Shown here: one piece after another, positions 12,886-29,433 of the stretch
Position numbering within the stretch: the stretch's first letter is position 1
Layout: every line of letters starts with the position of its first letter
Assembly: GCF_000189635.1 (NCBI RefSeq)
Contig: NW_002476413.1
Coordinates: 434,001-498,000 of the forward strand
Reading direction: 5' to 3'
Length of the DNA: 64,000 nt
Origin: Tetrahymena thermophila SB210
Taxonomy: Eukaryota; Ciliophora; Oligohymenophorea; Hymenostomatida; Tetrahymenidae
Made by a program: the position numbers and the translations under genes
Notes under the pieces: generated by a model
The model's database searches: none
The model's input: only the letters and a program-made list of their open reading frames with translations
Told to the model about the DNA's origin: nothing

Positions 12886-14894
12886 ATGATTTTACAAGGA
12901 TACTAAGGAAAATATATCTTAAAAAATAAAATTCTTGGCTAAGGTGGATTTAGTTAAGTATTTTAAGGCAAAATTTGCTAAGATGATGAAGCGCGCAATT
13001 TTGTGGCCATAAAAAAAGTTAGCAAAACAACATTAGGTAGAAATTAAAAATTATTACTTTTATTATTATTATTTTTTAAGAAGCATCTTATTTTTTAAAA
13101 TATGTAGATGGACAGGAGAATAAAAATTATGAAAAGGAACTTGAAATAAGTTAGAAAATATTTGAAATAGAAAGAAACGATCCTTGTCAATACATTATGA
13201 ATATAATAGATTTCTGCTAGCTTGATGAATCTTATTATATTATTACAGAGTATTATGAAAGTGGAGATTTCTTGACTTTCTTAAACTAAAATTTTGAGTA
13301 TTTTACTTTAGACATAGTGCTAGACATATTGATATAGATAGTGAAAGCTATTAACTATCTCCATAAACATAATATTACCCACAGAGATCTTAAGCCTGAA
13401 AATATCTTGATTTCTAAATAATAAAATATGTATTTCGTAAAAGTAGCAGATTTTGGGTCTGCTACTGTGAGTGATTTCAGCTCATTGTCAGGAACTCCTA
13501 ATTATATGGCACCAGAAATATTTTATAACAAAATTCTAACCAATTCTATAGATATTTGGAGCTTTGGGTGCCTAGCTTATGAGATTTTAACTAAGTAGCA
13601 ATTCTTCTGTGGAAAAAATGCTTAATAAGTAGTAAGACAAATAATATAATATGATGAGTGTTTATATAAAAATTAAAATTAAAATGATTAATACTTTTAA
13701 ATTCACTAACTCATACAAAAATACTGTTTATAGCCTGATCCAGAAAAAAGATAAACAGCTTAGTTTATTATAGATGAGCTCTCTTAGCTCAGACAAACTC
13801 ACTAATAAGAGTTAAAAACATATGATTTTGAAATTATAAATAGTTAAGAGGTAGTTTTTTAGTTTGAAGAAACATAAAATGGCAACTTAGAGTAATCTAA
13901 CAAATAATCTGTATTTAATATGAAAAAATCATAGCAAAATAATGATTTTAATTTTTCAAAATCAAAATTTGAATAATATAGAAACATGAACGAAATTCAA
14001 TAACTTTAAAACTCTCTAGAAAATAGTATTGTTATTAATGATGATAAAAATAACTTTTAAGATTAATAGGAAATAAAAGCTGAGGCCTGCTAAGATGATT
14101 CTTAACTTTAAACAGAAAATCTCTCATTATCTATGGATGATGACAGTTAGATTTATGAGGATTAAGCAAACTAGGAAATATAATTAGAAAATGGAGATAA
14201 TAATGCTTCAGGTTAAAAAGAAAGAATGCTTGATTATGAGCATAATAGTAATAAAAATATTGAAATTTAATAACTTTCATATAATAAATGTCATGAAGAT
14301 TCTGATTACCTAAATTAAAATTTAGATGAAACATAAGAAACAACTTAGAAACTCACTTAAGACTAAAAACTCAAGCTACATAAGGTAAATGAATGCAGTA
14401 AATAGAAGGATGACTATAAATTTCTATTAGATGCATGGATAAATGAAAGTTAAAATAAAGACAAACATATACTGTCAAATAACAATTCAATAAATGGAGA
14501 GAATTCCTTTAATGAAACAAGCTAAATAGCCATCGAATCAAGTACATAAGAAAAAGAATTGATTAAATCTTAAAATAATGAAATAAGTAATAAAAAAGAG
14601 AGAAGTTAACAAAAATAATAAAAAGATTTAATCTTTAATTCAATTAAATTGTAATTTTTGCCCAAATTTTCTATGAATTAATAATTATCAGATAAGGGTT
14701 TAAAATAAATCTAGAAATTTCTGCTTCCTCATCAAAAATTTATCTAAATTCCTTTTTTTTATAACAAACCAATAAGTGCTTTATAATAGAAAAATAAATA
14801 AAATCTAGAACCTTCTGATAAATTAAAAATAAGTTTTCTGCTCTATCCATGTTTATTAGGAGGTATTAGTGTATTGCTAAATAAATATATTTGA
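12886..14894 (+). CDS. protein kinase 1 of tandem array, hydrophobic C-terminus
   Basis: Exons 12886-13036 and 13081-14894 (intron 44 nt) give 654 residues. The kinase domain fills about residues 8-300: Gly loop LGQGGFSQVF, VAIKK with the ATP-anchoring Lys near 40, HRDLKPEN near 150, DFGSAT, GTPNYMAPEI and DIWSFGCLAYEI, so all catalytic residues are present. Residues 300-620 are Gln/Asn/Glu-rich low-complexity sequence. The last ~20 residues are hydrophobic (SFLLYPCLLGGISVLL then NKYI), compatible with a tail anchor. First of four kinases in head-to-tail order; the intron falls in the same place in the N-lobe as in the next three. A Ser/Thr kinase; subfamily not recognised. Confidence 0.88.
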
Positions 14895-15712
14895 GCAAGC
14901 TAAACTAAATTTAATGTAAAATAATTATCAAATAACTTATTAACTTTGTGTAAAATAAAAGATATATCTTAAGCTCTTATTAATTAACACCCTTAAAAAA
15001 ATATTTTCTACAATTTTAAGACATATTTTTAAAAATATTATGGGGAAAAAAAAATGAATTTAACATCCATATAATTATAAATTACCTTATGTTTTAAAAA
15101 TTAAAGCATTAAGAAGATAAATTGAATGCTGATTAAAATAAATGCTTAATTATAATAATATTTCTATTATTTTAAATATAAATAAGATTTATGCTTAGAG
15201 GTCAAATTATGTAAAATTTATATATGTAAAACATAACAATCAAAGCAATAATTTTTAATATTTGAAATAATTAAGTTGTTAAATTTATTTAAAAACAAAC
15301 ATTCATTTTTATAATTAAAAATAAAATTATTATTAATAGGTTATGAAATAAAATATTTCTGAATTATTTTTAGAAATGACATTAAAGATCTTTTTATATA
15401 TATATACTAAGAAATTCTTATGTCTTATTAATTTGAACTCAGTAAAAATTTTAATAAAATTCATAGAATGAAATTTGAAATGTGAAGCTCTTTTTAATAA
15501 ATTAATGATTAATTATTATATCAAAAATTTTATTAAGAATATACCATTCTATTAATAATTACAATATCACTGTTATTTATTCTTAAATATTCTAATAACT
15601 TTGTATGATATTTAAAATTTTTAATTTGATTTTTCGATTATCATAATCAAATAATAAATTAATTAATTAGATTAGTAAGTAATATTATAATACCAATTAC
15701 CATTGATAAAAA
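14895..15712. other. AT-rich spacer within kinase array
   Basis: No gene seen. The stretch between kinases 1 and 2 contains a short TA-rich run near 15395-15405. Confidence 0.5.
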
Positions 15713-17605
<1,893 letters not shown>

Positions 17606-18275
17606 TTTACCCTAGTTTAACATTCATGAATTATTGAAAATAAATATATTTTGACTTCTTCTTGTCTAAAAATTTAGCAAATTATTACTTTTTGTTTGAT
17701 ATTTTTATGTCTAGTTTAATAAGCTTACTATTTAGTCAGATATTTATCATTTGAAAACTTTTTTATTGCTTGAGATAATTAATTATCAATTTAAATAACT
17801 TTATTAGATTTTCATACTATTTAATCAAATACGCATATAAAGCATGAATGAAAATATCTTTCTTTAATAATTACGTAAAATAAAAAAAGCATTTACTAAA
17901 TGTTTTATTGATTTTATTGAAAAATTATAAAAAATCATTTAAATTATTACAGCGTATTGAAAAAGGCAAATGAAATTATTTTTTTTCAGTAATTATATCT
18001 ATAATTTTGATTCATTAAGAAAAACTGCTTATAAATAATTTTTAATAACAACAATAAAGTCAACCAATCAATAATGATTAAGTTATCTAATAAATAAAAA
18101 ATATAAAAACATATTTAATATTTAAATGTATTTAATTATTGATAGTAAATCAAAGAAATACTTTATTTTATTTAAGAATATTTTTTTTTAATTTTTTCTA
18201 TATTACAAATTTAAACAATTTCCTAAATATTTAACTAAAGAAAATTTTAATACTCGAATTAATTTTGGGTAGAGA

Positions 18276-18461
18276 TTAGAATATCTTTTTTGATTAGAGT
18301 TTTTTTCAATAAAATAATGTGAAAAATGTTTAGGATATTTAAAACATTATTAGAAGAATCTAGAATCTCTTAATTTGATAACAAGAAAATTTTAAAAATA
18401 TATAAAATTCAAGCTGATTCCAAATTAAAGTAGTTGATTAGAATATCTTTATGATTAGAGT
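18276..18461 (+). repeat. dispersed motif, copies at 18276-18300, 18437-18461 and 19027-19049
   Basis: The motif TTAGAATATCTTTTTTGATT followed by AGAGTTT occurs at 18276-18300, again with one deletion at 18437-18461, and in shorter form at 19027-19049. All copies are in the same orientation in the spacer before kinase 3. Function unknown; probably the remains of local duplication. Confidence 0.6.
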
Positions 18462-18800
18462 TTCTTACTGTACAATAATTTGAAGAATATTTAATCATGT
18501 TTATATTAGAATATATAGTCAAATCTGAATTAAAATTCCATTTTTTTCAGAATGATAAAAAAATTGATTAAAAAACTGAATAAATTTTTTTTTTTTTATT
18601 GTTTGAAAGAAAATATCTTAGTAAAAAATAATAAATTTTATTAATTTAATGCGAATTCATTTATTTTATAATATATCCTATTTTTTTATTGAGAGATAAT
18701 TTTGTTCAGTTAATTAAACAAATAAAGTGTTTGTCTTTAAAGAACTGCATCTATATTTTATTTTCAATTTCAGACAAATAAAATGATATTTTGAATTCAA

Positions 18801-19025
18801 CAATATTAGTAAGAATATCTATCTATCTACCTATTTTTTTTGTTAATTACAATAAAATAAAAAATAAAATTAAAAGTCATTCCTAATTAAATTAGATATC
18901 ATTTGATTAGATAAACAATATTAGTAAGAATATCTATCTATCTCTCTACCTATCTTTTTTTGTTAATTACAATAAAATAAAAAAATAAATTCCTAATTAA
19001 ATTAAATATGATTTGATTAGATATA
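18801..19025 (+). repeat. two-copy tandem repeat, period about 114 nt
   Basis: Copy 1 starts at 18801 and copy 2 at 18915, both beginning CAATATTAGTAAGAATATCT, passing through an (ATCT)n run and GTTAATTACAATAAAATAAA, and ending in TTTGATTAGATA. Copy 2 has one extra CTCTC unit and a shorter tail. Lies 5' of kinase 3; no coding potential seen. Confidence 0.75.
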
Positions 19026-19188
19026 TTTAGTATCTTTTTTGATTAGAGTTTATACACAAAAAATTATTTGAAAACCATTTAGAATATTTAAAATAATTAG
19101 ATTAGGCAGAAGATGTTTAGAATATCTATTTTTTATTAAATAATAAAACAAAAAAGAAAAATATTAAAAAAAAACCTGATTCTAAATT

Positions 19189-20966
<1,778 letters not shown>

Positions 20967-21608
20967 GTTTATGTAATAAAATAAATAAATATCTTTTATA
21001 TATTTTCCCATTTTTTTATTGTTTTTTTAAAAAAAAAAACAAGATTAATATTTTTTATTTAAATTTAATTAAAATTTTTTTTGTGTTTTCACTAACTATA
21101 CTTTGATTAATAACAACGTGTTTATTAAATAAATTTCTTTCTAAATATTAATTGACGCATAAAAAAATATACTAAACTCAAATAAATATTCTAATTTTTT
21201 GAGATATTTTGTAAAAAGTTTTAAAAAAATATTTTAATTTTATCTTCATATTTATAAAATATAAATAAATCTCTTAAACTAAAACTAATTTTTTTAAAAG
21301 TACATTTTAAAATATTATTAAACCATTTCATAAATAATCTAAATTTGATAAATATCTTTATATTTTTAATAAACAGATTAGATATTCTGAATGTATATAT
21401 GGTTTTACTATTAAATATTAACATGTATAATAGATTCTTATTATTATTCAATTTAAAAAAGAAAATGGTATTAATTAGAATATTTAATAATCAGTCAATC
21501 AATCAATTAAATTATTTAGTTATTTATTTATTATTAGATTTGAAATAAAGAAAGAAAGATATATTTTGTAATTTAATTAGAAAAAAATTTATTGATAAGC
21601 AATAAAAA
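20967..21608. other. AT-rich spacer within kinase array
   Basis: No gene seen between kinases 3 and 4. Confidence 0.5.
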
Positions 21609-23242
21609 ATGAGTGTTTATCCACATTTAAAAGGTTATTAAATAATTAACGAAATAGGGCAGGGAGCATTTGCCAGAGTTTATATAGGAATGAATTGTAA
21701 TGGCAAGGAATTCGTAGCGATAAAATAAATTAGCAGTGAAAGAATAGGTAATATTAATTAAGCAATTAATCAACTTTTGTAAATCATTTTTTAATATGAA
21801 AAACAAAATGAGATGGTCAAAAAAATAGGTACTTGTAGAAAGAATTAGAAACAATACAATTATTGATTAAAGAATCACAGTATCCTGATTATAGTCGCTT
21901 TTTAACAAAATTTTACAGTTTTTAATCAGTTAATAACTGTTATTACATAATTAGTGAATTGTGTGAATATGGAGATCTTTGTTCACACTTATTTAATTTT
22001 TATGATTAATATACATTTGAGATTAAATTAGAATTCTTAGTTGAAATAATATCAGGCATTGAAGCTCTTCATAAAATGGGTATCTCTCATAGAGATATCA
22101 AAACAGATAATATCCTTATCGCTTTAGATAAATAAACTTAACATTATTATCTTAAGATAACAGATTTTGGTATTTCATCTTTGAAAATGGAGAATTTGTA
22201 GTCGAAAGTAGGCACAGTTGTATACATGGCTCCTGAAATTTTAAACTCAGCAAATTATGATTACAAAGTAGATATTTGGAGCTTTGGAATAATAGCATTT
22301 GAGATTATGAAAAATGAGCTTTACTTTCCATATGATGGTGATGCTAACACAATAAATTAAATTAGGAAACACACTAAATATCAGAGAGGATTAATAGATA
22401 ATTTAGAAATAGAAAACATCTTAGAATTATGTCTCCAAAAAGACCCTAAATAAAGACCTGAGGCATCTTTAATTAAACAAAGATTAATGAAACTTTAGAT
22501 AGATATGTTCCATAAAAAAATGCCTAAGGATTAGATGAATAACTATCAGCAACCATAATAATATCAATAGTAAGATATTTAATAATAGAGCAAATAGTAT
22601 TAACCCTCTGAATGGCAAAGTTAGTAATAATAACAGCAAGAACAACTTTTTGAAAATTATTAATAATAAATAAAAAAAATAACTTCTAGTCTTTTAGGTC
22701 TTTCTGCTTAAAATCTAGCCAAAGATTAGAATTCTGTTCTTTCATATTTAACTTAGTATAAGTATAATGAAGAATAAATAAATAATTAAAATGAATCTCA
22801 TGTTAACTAAGATGAGTTAGAAAAAGCTAAAAATTAGATGAATAAAACAAACTTAAAAAACAGAAATTAAGAAAACAAATCTCACTTAAATGGTAGCTCA
22901 TAACAAAAATAATAGAGTCAATAGTCAGCATAATCATCAAATACTAATTCTTAAAATAGCAATCAAAAATAAATTGACTAAATTGAATCCATTAATAATT
23001 AAGATAATGATAAAAGTCTATCTAAAAACTCACAATCTCAAAACTTTTAATAGTTAAATTAATCGAGTTAGCCAATTTTAAACTAAAGGAAAACAAATAA
23101 TAATACTAAAATAAATATGACATCCCATCTAAGCTATAATTAAGACTAATAAAGTTAAAAAAATGATAAATGCTTATAATATTTGACTATTTTTTTGGTC
23201 TTTATTTTGATTTGTTTATCCTACAATATTTTTATAAAGTGA
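21609..23242 (+). CDS. protein kinase 4 of tandem array, C-terminal membrane segment
   Basis: Exons 21609-21747 and 21813-23242 (intron 65 nt) give 522 residues. The acceptor was chosen because it gives DGQKNRYLQKELE, matching the start of exon 2 in kinases 1 (VDGQENKNYEKELE) and 3 (GNQNRYWKNEIE). Kinase motifs: IGQGAFARVY, FVAIKQI, HRDIKTDN near 139 (Thr in place of Pro), DFGISS, GTVVYMAPEIL, VDIWSFGIIAFEI. Residues 290-500 are Gln-rich. The last 20 residues are strongly hydrophobic (TIFLVFILICLSYNIF), a likely tail anchor placing the kinase domain in the cytoplasm. Confidence 0.87.
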
Positions 23243-24383
23243 TGGTTTTTTTAACTAATTTTTTAATCAATTTATTAATTTGATATTTTTTTAATGTTTT
23301 TTTATGAATAATTAAAAATTTATTTTTGTTATAAAAAAAATTATTTTTTGTTTCTTTTTAAAGTTAATTTAAAAATAATATCAATCGCCATATTTAAAAG
23401 TTATTCTGTTCAGTTCTAATCTGAATATTTTTATTTATTTATTTATTGAATATCATTTTGATTGCTAAAAATAAAATAAATTATAACAATATGTAAATTT
23501 CTTAAAATATTTTCAGATTTATTTTAATAAACTTTAAATCACTTTATTTTTTTTTAAGCAGTTTTTTTAATTTTGTTTTTATTAGATGTATAGTGTTGGC
23601 TAAATTATTTTTGGTAAAATAGATTAGATAATTCTTTTATCAGCTTTTAAATATTTTTTAGATTGTTAAGTTTATTATTGAAAATATTAAAAAAATAATA
23701 ATTAACCAAACTAAAATATTCTTTCTTTAATTATTTTTTAATTAAGAAAATATATTATGAAATATATTTAATTTATAATTCATATAAAAGCATTAATTAC
23801 CTCTGAAAATAATCTAGAAGTAAAAAAGCAATAACATATTTTATACTTCTAATTAAATAAATATCAAAAATAGTTGCTCAATATATTTAAATCAAAATTT
23901 TAAATTAATATATTTATTTAATTCTATTAATATCTTAACTTAATATTATCTAATATACAAAATTGCTTCAATGAAATGATATTTAAGCTGCAAAACACAG
24001 CTAGTAAAAAGTTTGATTTATAAAATAGCAATTAAAGTAAAAGGACTTAACTCATTTAAAGAAAAGACTCTTTATAAATAATTAGTAATCCCTAAAAGAA
24101 AAAAAATAAAGCTTTTAATATATTTACAAAAAATTCGATATTTTTATGATATGATTTCATATAGGTATAAGTTTTTACTTTTAATTCTAAAATGTCTAAA
24201 TTAAAAATATTATTTTAACTCAATTTTCAAAAACATATTTTTAAAATTGAACTAAAACGAGATATCAAAAAAATAAATATACTATTATTTATTTATCTTA
24301 ATTTCATAGATAGATAGATACCTTAAATTTTATTAATAAATTAAGTAGATCTTTTAAAGTTTAATTTATATTTTGTTTTTTGT
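23243..24383. other. intergenic stretch between convergent genes
   Basis: AT-rich DNA between the 3' ends of kinase 4 and the cytochrome b5 gene. A short GATA run sits at about 24308-24320. No gene seen. Confidence 0.5.
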
Positions 24384-24923
24384 TCATTTTTTAAGAATTC
24401 CTATTTTATAATTCTCTCTAAATTTGCGTGCTCCTTCTGTATGTTTATTAATAGAATTAAATTTTTCTGTGGCATCTTTTCCAGCATATGGATGAATGGA
24501 ATCAGGTCTTCCAGGATGGATAAACTAGTATTCTGTAAGGTCATAAACATTTTAATCTAAAACTACCCATAAATCTTGCATCTTATTGTGTTTTTAGACT
24601 TCCTCTAAAGTAAACTCCTAATATTCAGCTTTTAAAAATCTAACTTTTCTCTTAAAGTATTCGCTTTAAGGTTTTTTTTCTATATTTCCAACTATTTTGC
24701 CTTGCTATTTCAAAATTAAAAACAAACTCTCATTGAATTACTTTACTTACTCTTCTCTATTAATCTATCCTATGTTTTTTAACAAGAATTCTTTATAATT
24801 AGACTATAACGATAATAACTCAGTAACATCATAAACAGTATCATCAATTATAAAATAACAGCTTTTTTCATCTGAGTGGTCTAGTAAATCTTCCCAAGTA
24901 ACAATATTTTAGTTAGAATTCAT
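24384..24923 (-). CDS. double cytochrome b5 domain protein, first domain degenerate
   Basis: A single frame of 179 residues. Residues 98-179 are a cytochrome b5 domain: FTLEEVQKHNKMQDLWVVLD, VYDLTEYQFIHPGRPDSI, YAGKDATEKF and KHTEGARKF. The two axial haem ligands would be His136 (in HPG) and His161, spaced as in classical b5; the usual second Gly of HPGG is Arg. Residues 8-80 repeat the fold (VTWEDLLDHSDEKSCYFIID, TVYDVTELLS) but lack HPGG and the second His, so this half should not bind haem. No membrane segment or reductase domain. Lies 444 nt downstream of IFT88 on the same strand; the 3' exons of IFT88 end in a clear TGA, so this is a separate gene. Confidence 0.85.
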
Positions 24924-25367
24924 TTCAAATGTAATCTTATTTTATATATTTCTTATTTTGATTAAAGTAATTTTACCCTTAAAAATTAAAATTTTACTAT
25001 CAGATTTATCTAAACTAATTTTTCAATAATTCTAAGATATTATTTGAGCTAAAACAATTAATTAAAATGTTTATAATTACATTTATAATTTAATAAAATT
25101 TAAGTATAAAATCCATCTATTTTAACATAAGAATTCTATTTTACTCAGTTTGATAATATAACAATGTAGATATAACAATAAAATTATTTATCAAGAAATA
25201 GATTTCTTTTAAAATTATACTTCATCATTTTTATTACTAAAAATTTTTGAGAACAACTACCATGACAAATAAATAAGTAAAACTTTAACTACTATCTAAT
25301 ATAAAATAAACTCTTTTTATAGCTTTAAAAGTTTGACTTTAAACTTTGCTATAATTGAATTTTATAT
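24924..25367. other. spacer between IFT88 and the cytochrome b5 gene
   Basis: Contains the 3' end region of IFT88 and the leader of the b5 gene, both on the minus strand. No other gene seen. Confidence 0.5.
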
Positions 25368-28180
25368 TCAAATTGGCAATAAATCATATATACTCTAATT
25401 GTCATTGCTTTAATACTACTGCTCATATATTTGTATTGAGTTTTTTTGAATAACTCTTTGCCTTGGTTAAATAAAAAATGTTATAAAAATTTAATAAAAT
25501 AAATAAATTTTCCAATTACCTTGACTAAAAGTTTACATCAATCTGATAGTTTTCTGATCTTCCTTCATAATCAGCTGATATATTAAATTATTTTGGTTAA
25601 ATCATTTAATCTTAATTGTGATCCTTTTTTTAGATTATTTTCAAAACTAAAATATTAATAAAAAATTTACAATTTAATAGCTAATAATATTAAGATTTGC
25701 TTCTAATTTTCTCATGTCTTGAGCATATTCTTCACTATTTAATCCCATCTCTTAACATATTTGAATTAAACATTTAAGACCTATTATATTTTGAATATTT
25801 GCTAAATTATTTTATTTAAATAAAAACTATCTTATTTTACATTCAATGTTTTAAGGGTCATTTTCATAGATTTCTTGATATATTTAAAGAGTCAGCTTAT
25901 TCAACCCCATTTTTTTATAGCAAAAAGCCACCATAAATTTCCATTTAGCTTCTTTTGGCTGTATTTATATTGCCTTTTCAAATATTTATGAAGCCTTTTC
26001 ATATAACTCTTATTTTATAAAATATAAACCTAGCCATTCTATTGTTTCAATTTTATAAGAACAACATTTAAATGATTCACTGTAATAAGTAAATGCTTGT
26101 AATTCATTATTTTCCTATTATATTAAATAAAATTTTTATATTTCGATAATAAAAGTAAGTTTAATAACATTACCCTTGCATATATGCTACCAACAATTGC
26201 AAGAATATTAGCCTCTGTAGGTATTTAAGTAAGTAATATTTGATACCATTTCAATGCTTAATTTGATTATCCCATCAATTCATAAATGTTTGCCACTTGA
26301 TAAATGATTTCAGGTGTAGAAATGATAGTCAATAATTTTTCTAATACCTTATAAAAATAAATAAACATTTAAATTATCAGTCAAATAAAAAAATACCAAT
26401 AAAGCTTCATTAGGCATATTTAGCTTTTTATTCACAAGAGCTAAGTTGTAAAGAGCCTCAGCGCATTAGGCATCATATCTGAGGGCATCTAAATATAATA
26501 GCTTAGATCTTTAAAATTCATTTTTAACAAAAAAGCAGTTTCCTCTATTGACCAAAGCCTTAGGATTAAATCTATCAAAATCTATAGCTAAATCAGCATA
26601 TTACTCAGCATTTTTAAAATTCTTTTCTAAGAAATAAAGAAAAGAAATGTTATTAGAGACTCTTCCCACAATAATTTTATCTCTTTTTTCAAACTATTTG
26701 AGTGTTTCTATTGAATTAACAATATCTTTGGTTTCTAGATAAGCAAGTGATTTGCATATTTCTATTTCTGTTTAAGCCTCATAAAAATAAGAATCCTTTA
26801 AAGCTTCAATTACCCAATTATACCCATCTATAATATTGTCTAGAATAATTGGTGCTATAAATTTAGCACTCCTTATTATTATTTCTACAGCTTATTTTTT
26901 TTTCTCTTTTATATACTCTCTTAAAGGATCATTTAAAGCTATTCCTTGAATTATTTCTTCTTGTTCATTTTAATTGTAACCCGGTATTTCAATATTTATC
27001 ATACAAGAAAAACAGTCTTTTATTCCTTATTTATCACCCAACTCAAAAAGGCAAAGAATTAAATTAAATGCAGTTTAGAAGTCTGGTTTTTCATTCATAA
27101 TAGTTTCAAAGTCTTTTATGGCTTCCTAATTTTTATATTATTGATTATTTTTTTTAATCTTAAAAATTATTCATTTCAAATCTTTTTTATTTTTAAATAG
27201 CAAGTTTTCATTTAATTTTTATTAATAGAAAATTACATTATCAATAAATTACTATCAATTAAATATACAGCTAAAATAATAAAATTTTAGTTTTACTTCA
27301 TATTTTCCTTGTTTTATATTAGCAATACCGATATTTTTAAGTATTTATAAACGCATACTTGTATATTTAGAATCTCTAAACGTCATATGATAAGCTCTTT
27401 TATACATTTTAATAGCATCTTTGTATTACTATAACTAAAAGTAAATATTGCCCATGTTAACTTCCAGATTTTATGCTATTGGATGATGTTTATATTTTTT
27501 TACTATTTAAGTATATTACTTAAGAGCTTCTTAATAGAAACCATTAGCTTAAAGTTAAATTGCTAAGTTATATGGAACATCATACTATTGCAAGTCAATT
27601 TCTTCATAATAGTTGTTAACTTTCTCTTTCTGAATTTTCAGTTTATTACTTTGCTCAACTGCTTACTTTGCAATTTCTAGTGCTTCACCTAAATCACCTT
27701 TAAATTTAGCCAAAGCAGAATTTTCTAATAATTATTTTATTTCTATTTCCTTTCTTTTAATTTAAGCTTAAGGAGATTAATCAATTAATTTATCAATTTT
27801 TGGTTGATTCTAATAAAACTTTTGATTAGTTCTAAAAACTGGCTTAGTTGAAGACATTGTATCCTAAAAAGCGCATCTAAAACTTGAAGAACCTGTATTT
27901 CTTCTTGACTAGAGTTTTTTTTGTCCTGACAGCGGAGTCTAATTTAAATTATAAATAATTATTTTTAACAATTTATATTTAATAAAAAACCATTTCTTTA
28001 GTCAATATAGTTAATGTGATATTAATAAAAAGTGAAAAAATCAATTTATCAAGTTAATTATTTAATAAATCAAATAAAAATCATTACTTTTATCTTTGTA
28101 TCCTCAAAATTATATATAGATGTATTGACTTTTTATTGCGTGCTTTGATGTGTATTAAATGACTAGGCTGTGGTATTCAT
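25368..28180 (-). CDS. IFT88: intraflagellar transport protein 88 (IFT-B, TPR protein)
   Basis: Seven exons in transcript order: 28088-28180, 27297-27938, 26397-27125, 26174-26347, 25671-26114, 25520-25623, 25368-25461 (introns 149, 171, 49, 59, 47, 58 nt), total 759 residues. The protein is a TPR array with IFT88-specific blocks: PIAQNLEVNMGNIYF, LKNIGIANIKQGKYEEAI, GYNWVIEALKDSY, YADLAIDFDRFNPKALVNRG, EALYNLALVNKKLN, IYQVANIYELMGQSNQALKW, IEWLGLYFIKQELYEKA and QPKEAKWKFMVAFCYKKMG. IFT88 is a core subunit of the IFT-B complex that carries tubulin and other cargo during cilium assembly, as expected in a heavily ciliated cell. The N-terminal exon is inferred: it gives an in-frame ATG and a PLSGQKK...GSSSF leader like the variable N-terminus of other IFT88s. 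Human IFT88 is slightly longer (about 820 residues). Confidence 0.93.
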
Positions 28181-29433
28181 CTATTCAATATTATTTAAAT
28201 AAATTTTAATATTTTATAATTAATTGTTTTATTGAACTTTTAATTGAAATTAGTTGCTTCAGATAAGTCTTTTCTATTTACAAATGGTCGGTTTTCTACT
28301 TTTAATTATCTAAACTTAATGAATTATTTATTCTTCTTAATGATATATAAATTATTGACATTATTTTAATTTATTTTAATTTGAGTATAAATATTTTAAT
28401 AGAAAAATAGCATAATATAGAAAACAGATTTTATTAGTTCTCTCTCAACAGTAAATTAAAAAAATAATTAGTTTCCATCAAAAGTAAAAAATAAATTCTC
28501 AATTTTCTTTATAATTATACATTGAATTTTAAACTTGTCTGTAAAATATTTTTTTAATTTTCTAATAATTAATTCAAAGAAATTTTAAGAAAAGTAAAAT
28601 TTTATTTTATTTAATTTCATCAAACTTTTTCACACTTTTTAAGTTTAACATTTTTATTTTAGAAATAGAATTTTTAATTTTTAAATTCTAATAATAATTA
28701 ATTCAAAGAAGGTTTAAGAAAGTAGATTTTTATTTTATTTAACTTCATCAAACTTGTTCACATTTTTTTAATTTACCATTTTTATTTTTGAAACAGAATT
28801 TTTAATTTTTAAATTCTAATAATAATTAATTCAAAGAAGGTTTAAGAAAGTAGACTTTTATTTTATTTAACTTCATCAAACTTGTTCACATTTTTTTAAT
28901 TTACTTTTTTGTTATTTTTATTTTTGAAATTGAATTTTTAATTTAAAAAAATAATTTTAAAAATAGAAATTAGATAAAATTAATAAATTAATTAAAGTTG
29001 TTTAGAAAGGAGTTTATTTTATTTTTTTAATTTCAGATAAATTATTTGGTATTTTGTTTGAGATTTTATTAATTATTTTAAAAATAAAAATAATTTAGAA
29101 GAAATCTTAAAATATGTTTTTTAATCAATGAAAAAAAATAATTATTTTTAGGTAATTATTACTAGTGAAAATATTTAAGGAGTTTAACACTATAAATATA
29201 ATTTAAATCTATTTATATTTGCATGCTTATTAAAAATTTATATATAGTAATAATTATAGAGTCTTAATAAATTATTATGCGCTAATACTATAGTAATTTA
29301 TTAGAAAAATTTAAGTGACAAAGTTTCAGATTAATAATTAGATTAAGTAGAAATAGTTGCTAATTTGTTTTTTGATTGATTTATTTAAACAGATATTATC
29401 GAAAAATCAAAAGATTAAAACATTTAATTCCTT
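28181..29433. other. divergent intergenic region with tandem repeat
   Basis: Lies between the 5' ends of IFT88 and the next plus-strand gene, so promoters of both should be here. The main structure is a three-copy repeat listed separately. Confidence 0.5.
28560..28941. repeat. three-copy tandem repeat, period about 127 nt
   Basis: Copies begin at about 28560, 28686 and 28814, each starting TTCTAATAATAATTAATTCA and running through a block ending CTTCATCAAACTTGTTCACA and a T-rich tail. Copies 2 and 3 are nearly identical; copy 1 is more diverged. The repeat lies between divergently transcribed genes, upstream of IFT88. No coding potential seen; regulatory meaning unknown. Confidence 0.85.

Larger units (their letters stand above)
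17606..19188. other. repeat-containing spacer within kinase array
   Basis: No gene seen. Contains diverged copies of a motif reading GAATATCTTTTTTGATTAGA and a two-copy tandem repeat, both listed separately. Confidence 0.5.

Noticed and set aside
24384..28180. IFT88 fused to the cytochrome b5 domains as one gene
   Set aside because: IFT88 has its own 3' exon ending in TGA at 25368, and the b5 gene has its own ATG with no acceptor that would join them in phase.
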